Assembly (NCBI RefSeq): GCF_001421965.1
Contig: NZ_LMLP01000012.1
Coordinates: 268,569 to 332,568, forward strand
Origin: Sphingomonas sp. Leaf67
GTDB lineage: Bacteria; Pseudomonadota; Alphaproteobacteria; Sphingomonadales; Sphingomonadaceae
Reading direction: 5' to 3'
Length of the DNA: 64,000 nucleotides
Part shown: in pieces, positions 56,356-64,000 of the stretch
Layout: each line of letters starts with the position of its first letter
Position numbering within the stretch: the first letter of the stretch is position 1
Position numbers and translations under genes: made by a program
Notes under the pieces: model-generated
Told to the model about the DNA's origin: nothing
The model's database searches: none
What the model saw: the letters and a program-made list of their open reading frames with translations, nothing else

Positions 56356-56382
56356 AAAAAGGCCGCCCGGTAAGGGGCGGCC
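56356..56382 (-). terminator. Terminator after the GlsB-like gene
   Basis: A perfect eight-base stem, GGGCGGCC with GGCCGCCC, is followed on the minus strand by TTTTT. It lies 28 bases beyond the GlsB-like stop and could also catch transcripts from the convergent kinase gene. Confidence 0.8.
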
Positions 56383-56409
56383 CATTCGTCTCGGTTCGAG
56401 AGCAGGTGC

Positions 56410-56661
56410 TTAACGCACCGTACCGCGACGCACGAGGTTCACGATTGCCAGCAGCACCACTGCGCCAACCAGCGAATACAGGAAGCTGGTAACCGTGATG
56501 CCGTTGTTGATGTTGGCACCGGTAACGAAGCCGGCAATTACTGCGCCCACGATGCCGACGACGATGTTCAGGAAAATGCCCTGCTGCGCGTCCGTCCGCA
56601 TGATGATGCTGGCCAGCCAGCCAACGACACCGCCCACGATCAGCCAGAGAATGATACCCAT
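56410..56661 (-). CDS. GlsB/YeaQ/YmgE family small membrane protein
   Basis: This 83-residue protein has three hydrophobic segments: IILWLIVGGVVGWLASIIM, IFLNIVVGIVGAVIAGF and FLYSLVGAVVLLAIVNLV. The glycine-rich GGVVGWLAS and NIVVGIVGA are typical of the transglycosylase-associated/GlsB family. Members are often stress-induced, but no activity is known. The ribosome site GGAGGG precedes ATG at good spacing. It has its own terminator. Confidence 0.88.
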   Translation of the reverse strand: MGIILWLIVGGVVGWLASIIMRTDAQQGIFLNIVVGIVGAVIAGFVTGANINNGITVTSFLYSLVGAVVLLAIVNLVRRGTVR

Positions 56662-56771
56662 TTCACGTCCCTCCATTTGGTGCCTGCTACCCGATGCTGT
56701 GCGTACCGGGCGTACTGAGGGAAAGACTCTCAAGGGACTAGGTTGTTCCGCCTGCGTATTTAACGAATACC

Positions 56772-57074
56772 TTAATATTTTCGCTGCTGGCGTTCGTAGA
56801 GCGTTTTGTAGTGCTGGATCCGGGTCACCCGCAGCCCCGGCATACCCGACCGGTCGACCGCGCGCTGCCATCCGGCGAACTCCTCGGCCGACAGATTGTA
56901 CCGCATGCAAACGTCGTCGACGGTTATCAGCCCGCCATTGACCGCCGCGACCACTTCCGCCTTGCGCCGGACGACCCACCGGGTCGTTTCGGCTGGCGGC
57001 AGCGTATCGAGCGTAAGCGGTTCGCCGAGCGGACCGATCACCTTTGCCGGACGAATTTTCTGGTTCTCAATCAT
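56772..57074 (-). CDS. sciP: CtrA inhibitor SciP (DUF1153)
   Basis: SciP is a small helix-turn-helix protein that, in Caulobacter, binds CtrA at promoters and blocks transcription in G1-like cells. The 100-residue product has the strongly conserved core [43 protein letters not shown] and [24 protein letters not shown]. It starts MIENQK after GAGG. Together with divK in this window it supports a CtrA-type cell-cycle circuit. Direct heptamer repeats lie about 55-70 bases upstream and may be a regulator site. Confidence 0.95.
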   Translation of the reverse strand: MIENQKIRPAKVIGPLGEPLTLDTLPPAETTRWVVRRKAEVVAAVNGGLITVDDVCMRYNLSAEEFAGWQRAVDRSGMPGLRVTRIQHYKTLYERQQRKY

Positions 57075-57127
57075 ACTGGACCTCGAGCCGGGGTGGGAGA
57101 CCCCTGAAACCTACTTTTTCGGTCATA

Positions 57128-57144
57128 CTGAACACGGCTGAACA
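57128..57144. promoter_or_regulatory. Direct repeat of CTGAACA upstream of sciP
   Basis: CTGAACA occurs twice (57128-57134 and 57138-57144), ten bases apart, one DNA turn. It sits 54-70 bases before the sciP start, where a promoter-bound regulator would be expected. It does not match the CtrA consensus (TTAA-N7-TTAA), and the binding protein is unknown. Confidence 0.4.
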
Positions 57145-57174
57145 TGAGCTAAAACGGCTAGGTAAACATGGTCT

Positions 57175-57444
57175 TCATTCGCGCGGCACCCATGCGGAAT
57201 TGGCGATGGACCGTTGCTCCGCCACGATACGCGGATCGAGCAGCGTCGCCGTCCAGCAGTTGAACGCGCCCTCGGTCGGGGTCAGCAGCGATACCGGCGC
57301 GCGCTTCCACGTCAGTTGCGTCTGCAACCGGGCCGTCGGCGTCGCGGCCTGCCGGCCCGTCGCCGAGGCCAGCAACACGGCCAGTTCCGTCGGTAACGGT
57401 GTGACCGTGCTACCACGGTCGAAACGGGCGAAGCTCAGTTCCAA
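57175..57444 (-). CDS. Possible small protein of unknown function (89 residues)
   Basis: The open frame from a TTG codon (with GGGAAAG five bases upstream) encodes about 89 residues beginning [18 protein letters not shown] and ending ANSAWVPRE. Codon third positions are strongly G/C, as in genuine genes here, and neither the opposite strand nor other frames give a better candidate for this ~480-base gap. There is no signal peptide or membrane segment, and it has tryptophans and one cysteine ([10 protein letters not shown]). I do not recognise the family. The start is uncertain, as no ATG fits. Confidence 0.5.
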   Translation of the reverse strand: MELSFARFDRGSTVTPLPTELAVLLASATGRQAATPTARLQTQLTWKRAPVSLLTPTEGAFNCWTATLLDPRIVAEQRSIANSAWVPRE

Positions 57445-57556
57445 TGCATCTTTCCCACATGGGTTTCGAACCCTGTTGCTACCCGACACACCTGAAGGTC
57501 CGGTAAATGACGCCCCGTTTTTGCAAGCCGGCCGCGAAAGGATTATCGGCGGCCGC

Positions 57557-58651
57557 ATGAATGCTGCTGATTTTCAACTCGAATCGCCGGTTGCCGCACG
57601 ACGGATCGTCGTCGCCATGTCGGGCGGGGTCGACAGTTCGGTCGTTGCCGCGCTTGCCCATGCTACCGGCGCGGAGACGATCGGCGTCACGCTGCAACTC
57701 TACGACCATGGCGCGGCGGTCGGTCGGGCGGGGTCGTGCTGCGCCGGCCGCGACATTCGCGACGCGCGCGCGGTATGCGACCGGCTGGGCATCGCCCATT
57801 ATGTGTTCGATCACGAAACCAGTTTCCGCGAGACGGTGATCGACGATTTCGCCGATGCCTATCTGGCCGGGCGGACGCCGATCCCGTGCGTGAAGTGCAA
57901 TATGGGGCCGAAATTCACCGACCTGTTCGCGCTGGCGCGTGATCTGGGCGCGGATTGCCTCGCGACCGGTCATTATATCCGGCGAGCGATGGGCGCGGCC
58001 GGCGCGGAACTGCACCGCGCGGTCGATCCGGCGCGCGACCAGAGCTATTTCCTGTTCGCGACGACGCAGGATCAGCTCGACTTCCTCCGTTTTCCGCTGG
58101 GTGGCATGCCCAAGGCGCGCGTGCGCGAGATCGCCGCCGAACTAGGGCTGGGCGTCGCGGGCAAGCCCGACAGTCAGGATATCTGCTTCGTGCCCGATGG
58201 TGACTATGCCGGTCTGGTCCGCAAGCTGCGCCCCGAAGCGAACGAGGGCGGCGAGATCGTCGATCTGGGCGGGCAGGTGCTCGGGCAGCATGGCGGGCTG
58301 GTCGGCTATACCGTCGGGCAGCGGCGCGGGCTGGAGATCGGCGGCCTAGCCGAGCCGCTCTATGTCGTGCGGCTGGAGCCGGAGACGAAGCGACTGGTCG
58401 TCGGACCGCGCAGTGCTCTGGCGGTCGGTGCGGCGCGCCTGTCGCAGATCAACTGGATCGGCGGCGACCATGCTGGTCCGTTGACCGCCAAGGTGCGGTC
58501 GATGGCGAAGCCGGTACCAGCGCGACTGGAAGGCGACAGGCTGGTGTTCGATGCACCCGAATATGGCGTCGCGCCCGGACAGGCGGCGGTGTTGTATGCC
58601 GGGGAACGAGTGCTGGGCGGCGGCTGGATCGAGACGACGGAGGCCGCGTAA
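57557..58651 (+). CDS. mnmA: tRNA 2-thiouridylase MnmA
   Basis: MnmA thiolates U34 of tRNAs for Lys, Glu and Gln in the cytosol, using ATP and sulfur relayed from IscS. The 364-residue length is typical. The PP-loop is [17 protein letters not shown], the first catalytic cysteine is in [14 protein letters not shown], and the second in [18 protein letters not shown] and [13 protein letters not shown] are also conserved. The chosen ATG lies two residues before the family N-terminus, and the open frame upstream has no support. REP-type DNA follows the stop. Confidence 0.96.
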   Translation: MNAADFQLESPVAARRIVVAMSGGVDSSVVAALAHATGAETIGVTLQLYDHGAAVGRAGSCCAGRDIRDARAVCDRLGIAHYVFDHETSFRETVIDDFADAYLAGRTPIPCVKCNMGPKFTDLFALARDLGADCLATGHYIRRAMGAAGAELHRAVDPARDQSYFLFATTQDQLDFLRFPLGGMPKARVREIAAELGLGVAGKPDSQDICFVPDGDYAGLVRKLRPEANEGGEIVDLGGQVLGQHGGLVGYTVGQRRGLEIGGLAEPLYVVRLEPETKRLVVGPRSALAVGAARLSQINWIGGDHAGPLTAKVRSMAKPVPARLEGDRLVFDAPEYGVAPGQAAVLYAGERVLGGGWIETTEAA

Positions 58652-58681
58652 GTCCTTCCCGGTACCGCGTTGCGCGGCCTG

Positions 58682-58727
58682 CCCCCTCCACCGGCTGCGC
58701 TGGTCCCCTTCCCCGTACCGGGGAGGA
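58682..58727. repeat. REP-type palindromes after mnmA
   Basis: CCCCCTCCACCGGCTGCGCTGG is followed by CCCCTTCCCCGTACCGGGGAGG. The same two-part layout occurs at 25554, 41350 and, interrupted by the insertion element, at 63340. Confidence 0.65.
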
Positions 58728-58767
58728 GCTTGCAGCATATCTCGCACCCGCCTACAGCCCGCGACCG

Positions 58768-59430
58768 ATGCTACCCGCGCTCGCCCATGTCCGTGACTGG
58801 ATCTTCGATCTCGACAACACGCTCTATCCGGCGTCGAGCAATCTGTTCGCCGAGGTCGAGGCGCGCATGGGGCAATATATCTGCGACCTGCTGGGCTGCG
58901 ATGCGGCGGAAGCGCACCGGGTGCAGAAGATGCATTTCCACAATCACGGCACGTCGCTGTCGGGGCTGATGGCCGAGCAGGCGGTCGATCCGCACCATTT
59001 TCTCGATTTCGTCCACGACATCGACCTGTCGCCGCTGGTCCCCGATCCCGATCTGCCGCGGCTGCTGGCCGGATTGCCGGGGCGCAAGCTGGTCTTCACC
59101 AATGGCGATGCGCCATATGCGCAGCGGGTGCTCGACAAGCTCGGCCTGTCCGACAGCTTTGCGGGCATCCATGACATCCATGCCACCGCCTATCGCCCGA
59201 AACCGCACACCAGCGCGTATGACGGGCTGTGCGCAGCGTGGGAGATTAACCCCAAGGCCGCGCTGTTCGCCGAGGATATGGCCCGCAACCTCGTCCCCGC
59301 GAAGGAAGTGGGCATGACGACGGTCTGGGTCGACAACGGGTCCGAACAGGGGCTGCCCGTGGACCGCGACCATATCGATTACATCACGCACGACATCGTC
59401 GCGTGGCTACGCTTCGTGGAGGAATCATGA
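58768..59430 (+). CDS. HAD-type pyrimidine 5'-nucleotidase
   Basis: This 220-residue HAD hydrolase has motif [18 protein letters not shown], motif [18 protein letters not shown], Lys in [11 protein letters not shown] and motif [21 protein letters not shown]. The family (Phm8/SDT1-like) dephosphorylates pyrimidine nucleoside monophosphates. The cap sequence ([16 protein letters not shown]) is typical of this group. It overlaps the dapD start by four bases (ATGA), an arrangement seen in other alphaproteobacteria. Confidence 0.88.
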   Translation: MLPALAHVRDWIFDLDNTLYPASSNLFAEVEARMGQYICDLLGCDAAEAHRVQKMHFHNHGTSLSGLMAEQAVDPHHFLDFVHDIDLSPLVPDPDLPRLLAGLPGRKLVFTNGDAPYAQRVLDKLGLSDSFAGIHDIHATAYRPKPHTSAYDGLCAAWEINPKAALFAEDMARNLVPAKEVGMTTVWVDNGSEQGLPVDRDHIDYITHDIVAWLRFVEES

Positions 59431-60245
59431 CCGACCTTGCTGCCCAGATCGATGCCGCATGGGAAAACCGTGCCGAGCTGACCGTCCATACGCAGGGCGA
59501 GGTTCGTGACGCTGTCGACGCCGCGCTGGCACTGCTCGATTCGGGTGAGGCGCGCGTGGCCGAGCCGGTACGTGACGGCTGGCAGGTCAATCAGTGGCTG
59601 AAAAAGGCGGTGCTGCTATCGTTCCGCCTGAACGACAACCAGATCATGGACGGCCCCGGCGGCACCAACTGGTTCGACAAGGTGCCGAGCAAGTTCACCG
59701 GCTGGGGCGAACACCGGTTCCGCGAGGCCGGGTTCCGCGCGGTGCCGGGCAGCATCGTCCGCCGCGGCGCGTTCGTCGGCAAGGGCGCGATCCTGATGCC
59801 GAGCTTCGTCAACATCGGTGCCTATGTCGGCGAAGGCACGATGGTCGACACCTGGGCGACCGTCGGCAGCTGTGCGCAGATCGGCAGGAACGTCCACCTG
59901 TCGGGCGGGGCCGGGATCGGCGGCGTGCTGGAGCCGCTGCAGGCCGATCCGGTCATCATCGGCGATGGCGCGTTCATCGGCGCGCGGGCCGAAGTGGCTG
60001 AGGGCGTCCGCGTCGGTGAGGGCGCGGTGCTGTCGATGGGCGTGTATCTCGGCGCATCGACCAAGATCATCGACCGCACAACCGGCGAAACCTTCCGTGG
60101 TGAAGTCCCTCCATATGCGGTGGTGGTCCCGGGATCGATCGGTGGCGGCGAGGGCAAGCCGGCGCTATACTGTGCCGTGATCGTCAAGCGGGTCGATGCC
60201 CAGACGCGGTCGAAGACCAGCATCAACGAGTTGCTGCGGGACTGA
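59427..60245 (+). CDS. dapD: Tetrahydrodipicolinate N-succinyltransferase
   Basis: DapD adds succinyl from succinyl-CoA to tetrahydrodipicolinate in lysine and peptidoglycan precursor synthesis. The 272-residue protein has a helical N-domain and a left-handed beta-helix of hexapeptide repeats ([38 protein letters not shown]). [16 protein letters not shown] and the closing [10 protein letters not shown] follow. Its start overlaps the nucleotidase stop, so it is translationally coupled. The ribosome site GGAGG lies inside the previous gene. Confidence 0.96.
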   Translation: MTDLAAQIDAAWENRAELTVHTQGEVRDAVDAALALLDSGEARVAEPVRDGWQVNQWLKKAVLLSFRLNDNQIMDGPGGTNWFDKVPSKFTGWGEHRFREAGFRAVPGSIVRRGAFVGKGAILMPSFVNIGAYVGEGTMVDTWATVGSCAQIGRNVHLSGGAGIGGVLEPLQADPVIIGDGAFIGARAEVAEGVRVGEGAVLSMGVYLGASTKIIDRTTGETFRGEVPPYAVVVPGSIGGGEGKPALYCAVIVKRVDAQTRSKTSINELLRD

Positions 60246-60291
60246 TCCGAAGTCCCTCCCCGTGACGGGGGTGATTTGGTAGGGCGGGCGC

Positions 60292-61482
60292 ATGAACCGG
60301 CCCCGTTCCATGATCCGTACCCTCCTGCACGGCGAAGCTGCGGGCGGCATCGTGCTGATGCTGGCTTCGGCGGCGGCCTTGCTGCTCGCCAACCTGCCCG
60401 GCACGGCCGACGCCTATTTCCATCTGCTGCACCTGACCACCGGGCCGGTGCTCAGCGACCGCCATGGACCGATGACGGTGCATCTGTGGGTCAATGACGC
60501 GGCGATGGCGCTGTTCTTCCTGCTGGTCGGTCTGGAGATCAAGCGCGAGCTGGTCGACGGGCGACTGGCGACATGGGAGCAGCGCCGCCTGCCGGTGATC
60601 GCGGCGATCGCCGGCATGGCAGCGCCGGCGATCCTGTACCTGCTGGTCGCGCGATCGACGCCGGGCATCGCACGCGGCTGGGCGATTCCGGCGGCGACCG
60701 ATATCGCCTTTGCCGTCGGGGTGATGGCGCTGCTTGGCAAGCGCGTGCCGGCGGCGCTGAAGCTGTTTCTGACGACGCTGGCGATCGTCGACGATATGGG
60801 TGCGGTCGCGATCATCGCGCTGGGCTATACCAGCGGTCTCGACCTGACGGCGCTGGGCGGCGCAGCGCTGGTGCTGGCGATGCTCATCGCGCTGAACCGG
60901 GCGGGCGTGGTGCGACTGGCGCCGTATCTGATCTTGGCCGTGCCTTTATGGTATCTGGTGTTCCTGTCCGGCATCCATGCGACCGTTGCCGGGGTGCTGG
61001 CGGCGATGACCATTCCGGTCAAACCGACACCGGGCGCGCCGGAGGCGATCGATTCACCGCTTCACCGGCTCGAACATGCCATTCATCCGTGGGTCGCCTT
61101 CGCGGTCGTGCCGGTGTTCGGTTTCGTCAATGCCGGGGTTGCGGTGACAGGCGTGCCGCTGTCGATCCTGTGGGTACCCCTGCCGCTGGCGGTCGCGGTC
61201 GGGCTGTTCGTCGGTAAACAGGTCGGCGTGCTCGGCGCGATCTGGCTGGCGGTGCGCAGCGGACTGTCGTGCCGGCCGGGCGATGCCAATTGGGTGCAAC
61301 TGTGGGGCGTCGCGGCGCTGGCCGGGATCGGCTTCACCATGAGCCTGTTCATCGGCGGTCTCGCCTTTGCCGGCGATGCGGCGGCGATCGATCAGGTCAA
61401 GATCGGGGTACTCGCCGGATCGCTGCTGTCGGCATTGCTCGGCGCCGCGCTGCTGCGGTTCGCACCGGTCAGGGGTAGATAG
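60292..61482 (+). CDS. nhaA: Na+/H+ antiporter NhaA
   Basis: NhaA exports Na+ in exchange for protons and regulates cytosolic pH and salt. The 396-residue protein has about twelve membrane segments. The ion-binding Asp pair appears in LAIVDDMGAVAIIAL. The N-terminal GGIVLMLASAAALLLANLP, LFFLLVGLEIKRELVDG and WAIPAATDIAFAVGVMALLG are family signatures, and a Lys in WLAVRSG-region segments follows. The gene starts 46 bases after dapD. Its last 14 bases overlap the 3' end of the convergent dipeptidase gene. Confidence 0.95.
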   Translation: MNRPRSMIRTLLHGEAAGGIVLMLASAAALLLANLPGTADAYFHLLHLTTGPVLSDRHGPMTVHLWVNDAAMALFFLLVGLEIKRELVDGRLATWEQRRLPVIAAIAGMAAPAILYLLVARSTPGIARGWAIPAATDIAFAVGVMALLGKRVPAALKLFLTTLAIVDDMGAVAIIALGYTSGLDLTALGGAALVLAMLIALNRAGVVRLAPYLILAVPLWYLVFLSGIHATVAGVLAAMTIPVKPTPGAPEAIDSPLHRLEHAIHPWVAFAVVPVFGFVNAGVAVTGVPLSILWVPLPLAVAVGLFVGKQVGVLGAIWLAVRSGLSCRPGDANWVQLWGVAALAGIGFTMSLFIGGLAFAGDAAAIDQVKIGVLAGSLLSALLGAALLRFAPVRGR

Positions 61483-62698
61483 CGTCGACCGGCTTCTGAC
61501 CGGCCATCGCCTTCGCCACGGCCTCTGCCTTCGCCAGCACGCGCAGGCCATTGCCCTGCGCCAGTGCGCTCAGGTCGCTGTCGGACCAGCCGCGCCGCGC
61601 CAGTTCGGCGAACAAAAGCGGATAGCCGTCGACGCCGCCCATGCCCTCCGGTCCGGTGCCCGAAATGCCGTCATAATCCCCACCGATGCCGACATGCGCC
61701 CGCCCGGCGATTTTCGCGATATGCTCGACATGATCGGCCATCGTCGCGGCGGTGACGCGGGGGGCGGGGTTGGCGGCTTCCCAGGCCTTGATCGCGGGCG
61801 GCGTCTGCGTGCCGTAGCGGTTACCCGGCAGTCCCTGTGCCTTGGCAAAGGCACTGCGCCGGTTGTCCCAGTCGTTCCATGCGCTCGACAGGAACGCAGG
61901 ATAGGCGTTGACCATCACCACGCCGCCGTTGCGGCCGATCGCCGCCAGCAACGGATCGGGAATGTTGCGCGGCCGGTCGGCGATCGCGCGGGCGTTGGAA
62001 TGCGAGGCGATGACCGGGGCCTTCGTCGCCGCCAGCACCGCCGCCATCGTCGCGTCGGAGACGTGCGCGACATCGACCAGCATGCCCAAGCGGTTCATCT
62101 CCGCCACCACCTGCCGTCCGAACGGGGTTAGCCCGTTCGCCTGCGGCGCATCGGTCGAACTGTCGGCCCAGCCGACGCTCTTGCCATGGGTCAGCGTCAT
62201 GTAGCGGACGCCGAGATTGTAATATTGGCGCAGGACCGACAGCCGGCCATCGATCTGGTGCCCGCCCTCCACGCCGATCAGCGAGGCGACGCGGCCGCGC
62301 TTCGCAATCCGCGCCATGTCGGCGGCGTCGCGGGCCAGCGCCATGCGTGTCGGGTTGGCGGCGATCATGCGGCGGACGATGTCGATCTGTTCGATCGTGG
62401 TTTCGACCGCCTGCGGACCGGTCGTCGTCGCCGGAATCCATACCGACCAGAATTGTCCGCCGACATGCCCCCTGGCGAGGCGCGGCAGATCGGTCTGGAG
62501 CGGTGGTTCGATGCGGCTGGTATCGGCGGTCAGGTCGACCGCCTCGACCGCGGCATGATGCCCGTCGCGAATTTCCCAGGGCAGGTCGTTATGCCCGTCG
62601 ATGATCGGGGTGCGCGCCAGCACGCGTTCGGCGCGAGCGATGTCGGCGGCGGCCGGCACAGGTGCCTGCGCGGCGAGCAGGAGCAGGGGAAGCAGCAT
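61469..62698 (-). CDS. Secreted membrane dipeptidase, peptidase family M19
   Basis: This 409-residue enzyme has a short signal peptide (MLLPLLLLAAQAPVPAAA). Metal-site motifs are PIIDGHNDLPWEI (His and Asp), SLIGVEGGHQIDG (bridging Glu), LVDVAHVSDATM, VIASHSNARAIAD and VGIGGDYDGISG. These match renal-type dipeptidases that act in the periplasm. It differs clearly from the membrane-anchored M19 gene at 13711, so the organism has at least two. Three-prime ends overlap nhaA by 14 bases. Confidence 0.9.
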   Translation of the reverse strand: MLLPLLLLAAQAPVPAAADIARAERVLARTPIIDGHNDLPWEIRDGHHAAVEAVDLTADTSRIEPPLQTDLPRLARGHVGGQFWSVWIPATTTGPQAVETTIEQIDIVRRMIAANPTRMALARDAADMARIAKRGRVASLIGVEGGHQIDGRLSVLRQYYNLGVRYMTLTHGKSVGWADSSTDAPQANGLTPFGRQVVAEMNRLGMLVDVAHVSDATMAAVLAATKAPVIASHSNARAIADRPRNIPDPLLAAIGRNGGVVMVNAYPAFLSSAWNDWDNRRSAFAKAQGLPGNRYGTQTPPAIKAWEAANPAPRVTAATMADHVEHIAKIAGRAHVGIGGDYDGISGTGPEGMGGVDGYPLLFAELARRGWSDSDLSALAQGNGLRVLAKAEAVAKAMAGQKPVDAIYP

Positions 62699-62794
62699 CG
62701 GGGGCCAAGCTACCGCGTCGCGCAGGCGCGCGACAAGTGCTACAGTAGCGGCAGGTCATAGGCTGCGTGCATGGCCGCGAAGGGAGATGCGCCG

Positions 62795-63310
62795 ATGGTT
62801 CCCCTGTTGCTGTTGCTTGCCGGACAGGCCGCGACTCCCGCCGTCCCGATCGACGCGCCGCCCGAGCGAATTTCGATCCTCGTCGATCCGTGCGCGTCGG
62901 CGCGGCGCAATTCGCAGGACGACGAAATTCTCGTCTGCGGCAAGGAGGTACAGACGCCGCGGCTTCCGCTGCCATCCGAACGCACCCCGCCCGAGCGGCC
63001 GCTACCGTCCAATCCCTATGCCGATGGGCGCGGGGCGATGGCGGCGACGGCCAGTCCGTGCGCGACGCTGTCGGAAGGGTGCACGACCGGGGTCGATATC
63101 TTTGGCGGGGGCACCTTCCTCGTCCGCGCGGTCGGCAAGCTGATCGATCCGAACAGTTGCTGCGAAGAACCCGGCGAGGCGACCAATTTTTTCAAGCTGC
63201 TCGGCGACGTCGTTCGCGGGGGGAAAGGCAAGCCGTCGAAGGAGGAGCGGGCCAAGCGGATCGCGATCCCGCTCGATCCGGCGGTGCCGTTGCCGGTGGC
63301 GGCGAAGTAA
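62795..63310 (+). CDS. Secreted protein of unknown function
   Basis: From ATG with AGGGAG about 8 bases upstream, the 171-residue product has a short signal peptide (MVPLLLLLAGQAATPA). The mature protein is proline-rich with six cysteines, including ASPCATLSEGC and SCCEEPG, suggesting disulfides outside the cytosol. It continues GVDIFGGGTFLVRAVGKLIDP and ends in a Lys-rich, then proline-rich tail. I do not recognise a family. An ATG eight codons earlier is possible but has no ribosome site. It diverges from the M19 gene and faces the insertion element. Confidence 0.68.
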   Translation: MVPLLLLLAGQAATPAVPIDAPPERISILVDPCASARRNSQDDEILVCGKEVQTPRLPLPSERTPPERPLPSNPYADGRGAMAATASPCATLSEGCTTGVDIFGGGTFLVRAVGKLIDPNSCCEEPGEATNFFKLLGDVVRGGKGKPSKEERAKRIAIPLDPAVPLPVAAK

Positions 63311-63339
63311 GGGGTTGCTGGTGTGACTCGGGCTGAAAT

Positions 63340-63472
63340 TCCTCCCCGGTACGGGGAGGGGGACCGGCGTAGCTGGTGGAGGGGGCGGGCCCGGAACGCT
63401 ACCGTCCCGTTGGCGGGCAGCCCCCCCCCACCATGCTGTGCATGGCCCCCCCCCCCCCGTGCCGGGGGACTG
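63340..63472. repeat. REP-type palindromes with long C runs, next to the insertion element
   Basis: CTCCCCGGTACGGGGAGG begins the element, followed by GGCGTAGCTGGTGGAGGGGGC. A second unit contains runs of nine (63421-63429) and thirteen (63446-63458) cytosines around CACCATGCTGTGCATGG. It ends with GTGCCGGGGG where the insertion element appears to begin. Confidence 0.6.
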
Positions 63473-63533
63473 TTTACATGGGGTGTTTTCTGGATTCTTT
63501 TCTGTTCCTGCAAGTTGGGACAGGGAGGATGGG

Positions 63534-63884
63534 ATGCGGTGTCCAGAGTGTGATGGGACGGACCTGATCAAGCGAGGACGCAAGTCGGGCCATCAGCGCT
63601 ACGCGTGCCGGACCTGCGGTCGATACTGCACCGACAGCCAGCCCAGGTTCAGTACTGAGACGAAAGCCCTGGCGATCGAGATGTACATGAACAGCATGGG
63701 CATCCGGGCGATCGGCCGGGTGCTGGGTGCATCGCCGGCGGGGGTCCTCAAGTGGATCCGCAAGGACCATGCGGTGCTGCAGCTCAAACTTGCGCAAGCC
63801 GCTCCGGTCGACACCGGCGTCGCCGACGTCATCGAGATGGACGAAATCTACACTTACGTCCAAAAAAACGGCAGCGAGCGGTAA
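63534..63884 (+). CDS. IS1-family transposase, InsA-like part before the frameshift
   Basis: The zero-frame product is 116 residues. A Cys4 zinc ribbon (MRCPECDG, then YACRTCGRYC) is followed by a helix-turn-helix (MGIRAIGRVLGASPAGVLKWIRK) and the first catalytic block, VIEMDEIYTYVQ, with the Asp of the DDE triad. Zero-frame translation stops soon after the heptamer. In the -1 frame reading continues to the window edge as VIWTAYSRRHRRVVAYHVGD, which resembles InsB. The active transposase is therefore probably the fused product. ATG has GGGAGG upstream. The 3' end of the fusion is outside the window. Confidence 0.85.
   Translation: MRCPECDGTDLIKRGRKSGHQRYACRTCGRYCTDSQPRFSTETKALAIEMYMNSMGIRAIGRVLGASPAGVLKWIRKDHAVLQLKLAQAAPVDTGVADVIEMDEIYTYVQKNGSER
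63863..63869 (+). other. Probable -1 ribosomal frameshift site
   Basis: The heptamer A AAA AAC lies in the zero frame as CAA AAA AAC, the canonical slippery register. IS1 is known to use an A-rich heptamer to fuse InsA to InsB by -1 frameshifting. After the shift the frame stays open to position 64000. A zero-frame TAA follows 13 bases downstream. Confidence 0.82.
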
Positions 63885-64000
63885 TCTGGACGGCGTACAG
63901 CCGCCGGCATCGACGCGTCGTCGCCTATCATGTGGGCGATCGCGGCGTCACCAGCGCGAGCGCCATCTACGCCCTGGCCAAGGCCGCTGTCGGCCAGATC

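Larger units (their letters stand above)
63468..64000 (+). mobile_element. IS1-family insertion sequence, left part
   Basis: An insertion element runs off the right edge of the window. Its first gene encodes an InsA-like zinc ribbon and helix-turn-helix, then joins in the -1 frame to an InsB-like catalytic part (separate entries). The left end is estimated where the REP-type palindrome breaks off, near GGGGGACTGTTTACATGG; terminal inverted repeats and target duplication cannot be confirmed without the right end. Confidence 0.8.

Noticed and set aside
56720..56749. GGAAC on the minus strand before the GlsB-like gene as a stress promoter
   Set aside because: No acceptable -10 element lies 16-19 bases away; spacing to the next TT is too long.
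57460..57500. A GGGTTTCGAACCC motif resembling a tRNA T-arm
   Set aside because: No matching acceptor stem, D-arm or anticodon arm could be built around it on either strand.

Overview
The window is a 64-kb piece of a GC-rich chromosome with dense, short-gapped genes. It most resembles a sphingomonad (Sphingomonas or a near relative, Alphaproteobacteria). The evidence is the gene set: divK, sciP (a CtrA-partner regulator), a DUF3035/BamF lipoprotein behind lspA, DUF3572, DUF2007, a TorF-type porin, and the XrtA/PEP-CTERM regulators PrsK and PrsR. Dispersed palindromes in the gaps, of a style familiar from these genomes, agree. Most of the window is ordinary core chromosome. I see no rRNA, tRNA or CRISPR array.

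Layout. 1-8.1 kb: the 3' end of dnaN, sppA, an acetyltransferase, two small membrane proteins, divK with a divergent DUF3572/HAD/RidA run, and a TorF-type porin. 8.4-16.2 kb: a minus-strand run thyA-folA-dipeptidase-ribF-ileS-lspA-bamF-like (nucleotide, folate and flavin synthesis, translation, lipoprotein maturation). 16.5-20 kb: glnK-amtB behind a sigma-54-like promoter, then tldD with a DUF2007 gene. 20-25.5 kb: an ABC ATPase, dinB, and thiC under a TPP riboswitch. 25.6-29.6 kb: a less conserved stretch with a YefM/YoeB toxin-antitoxin pair, an HTH gene whose 3' end is tandemly duplicated, and unknown secreted proteins. 29.6-33.3 kb: ung, a PhnA-like gene, an S41 peptidase and manC. 33.5-40.3 kb: a sugar-phosphate transferase, PrsK, PrsR and a TPR protein, the regulatory core of an exopolysaccharide/PEP-CTERM system without the exosortase itself. 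40.4-49.3 kb: a DUF815 ATPase, an ABC-F protein, a PepSY/response-regulator/kinase trio, an LLM oxidoreductase, PhzF, a CDF transporter and pdxH. 49.4-52.7 kb: ku-ligD, a two-gene DNA end-joining operon. 52.7-63.3 kb: galE, msrA, an HWE kinase, a GlsB-like protein, sciP, mnmA, a nucleotidase, dapD, nhaA and a second dipeptidase. The last ~0.5 kb is the left part of an IS1-family element cut by the window edge.

The most distinctive structure lies between and inside genes. At least three families of dispersed inverted repeats recur: a ~140-180 bp family at four sites, a ~120 bp family at three, and a ~105-113 bp family at two, each time beside the second family. Shorter G/C-rich palindromes are also frequent. 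One palindrome-rich block sits inside ileS and reads through in frame, apparently adding about 52 residues to the synthetase. The IS1-like element carries a canonical A AAA AAC slippery heptamer in register, so its transposase is probably made by -1 frameshifting.

I found no clearly new multi-gene system. The best candidates for a second look are the ileS insertion, the repeat families as possible non-autonomous mobile elements, the 110-bp duplication, the frameshifting IS, and a few unrecognised small genes.
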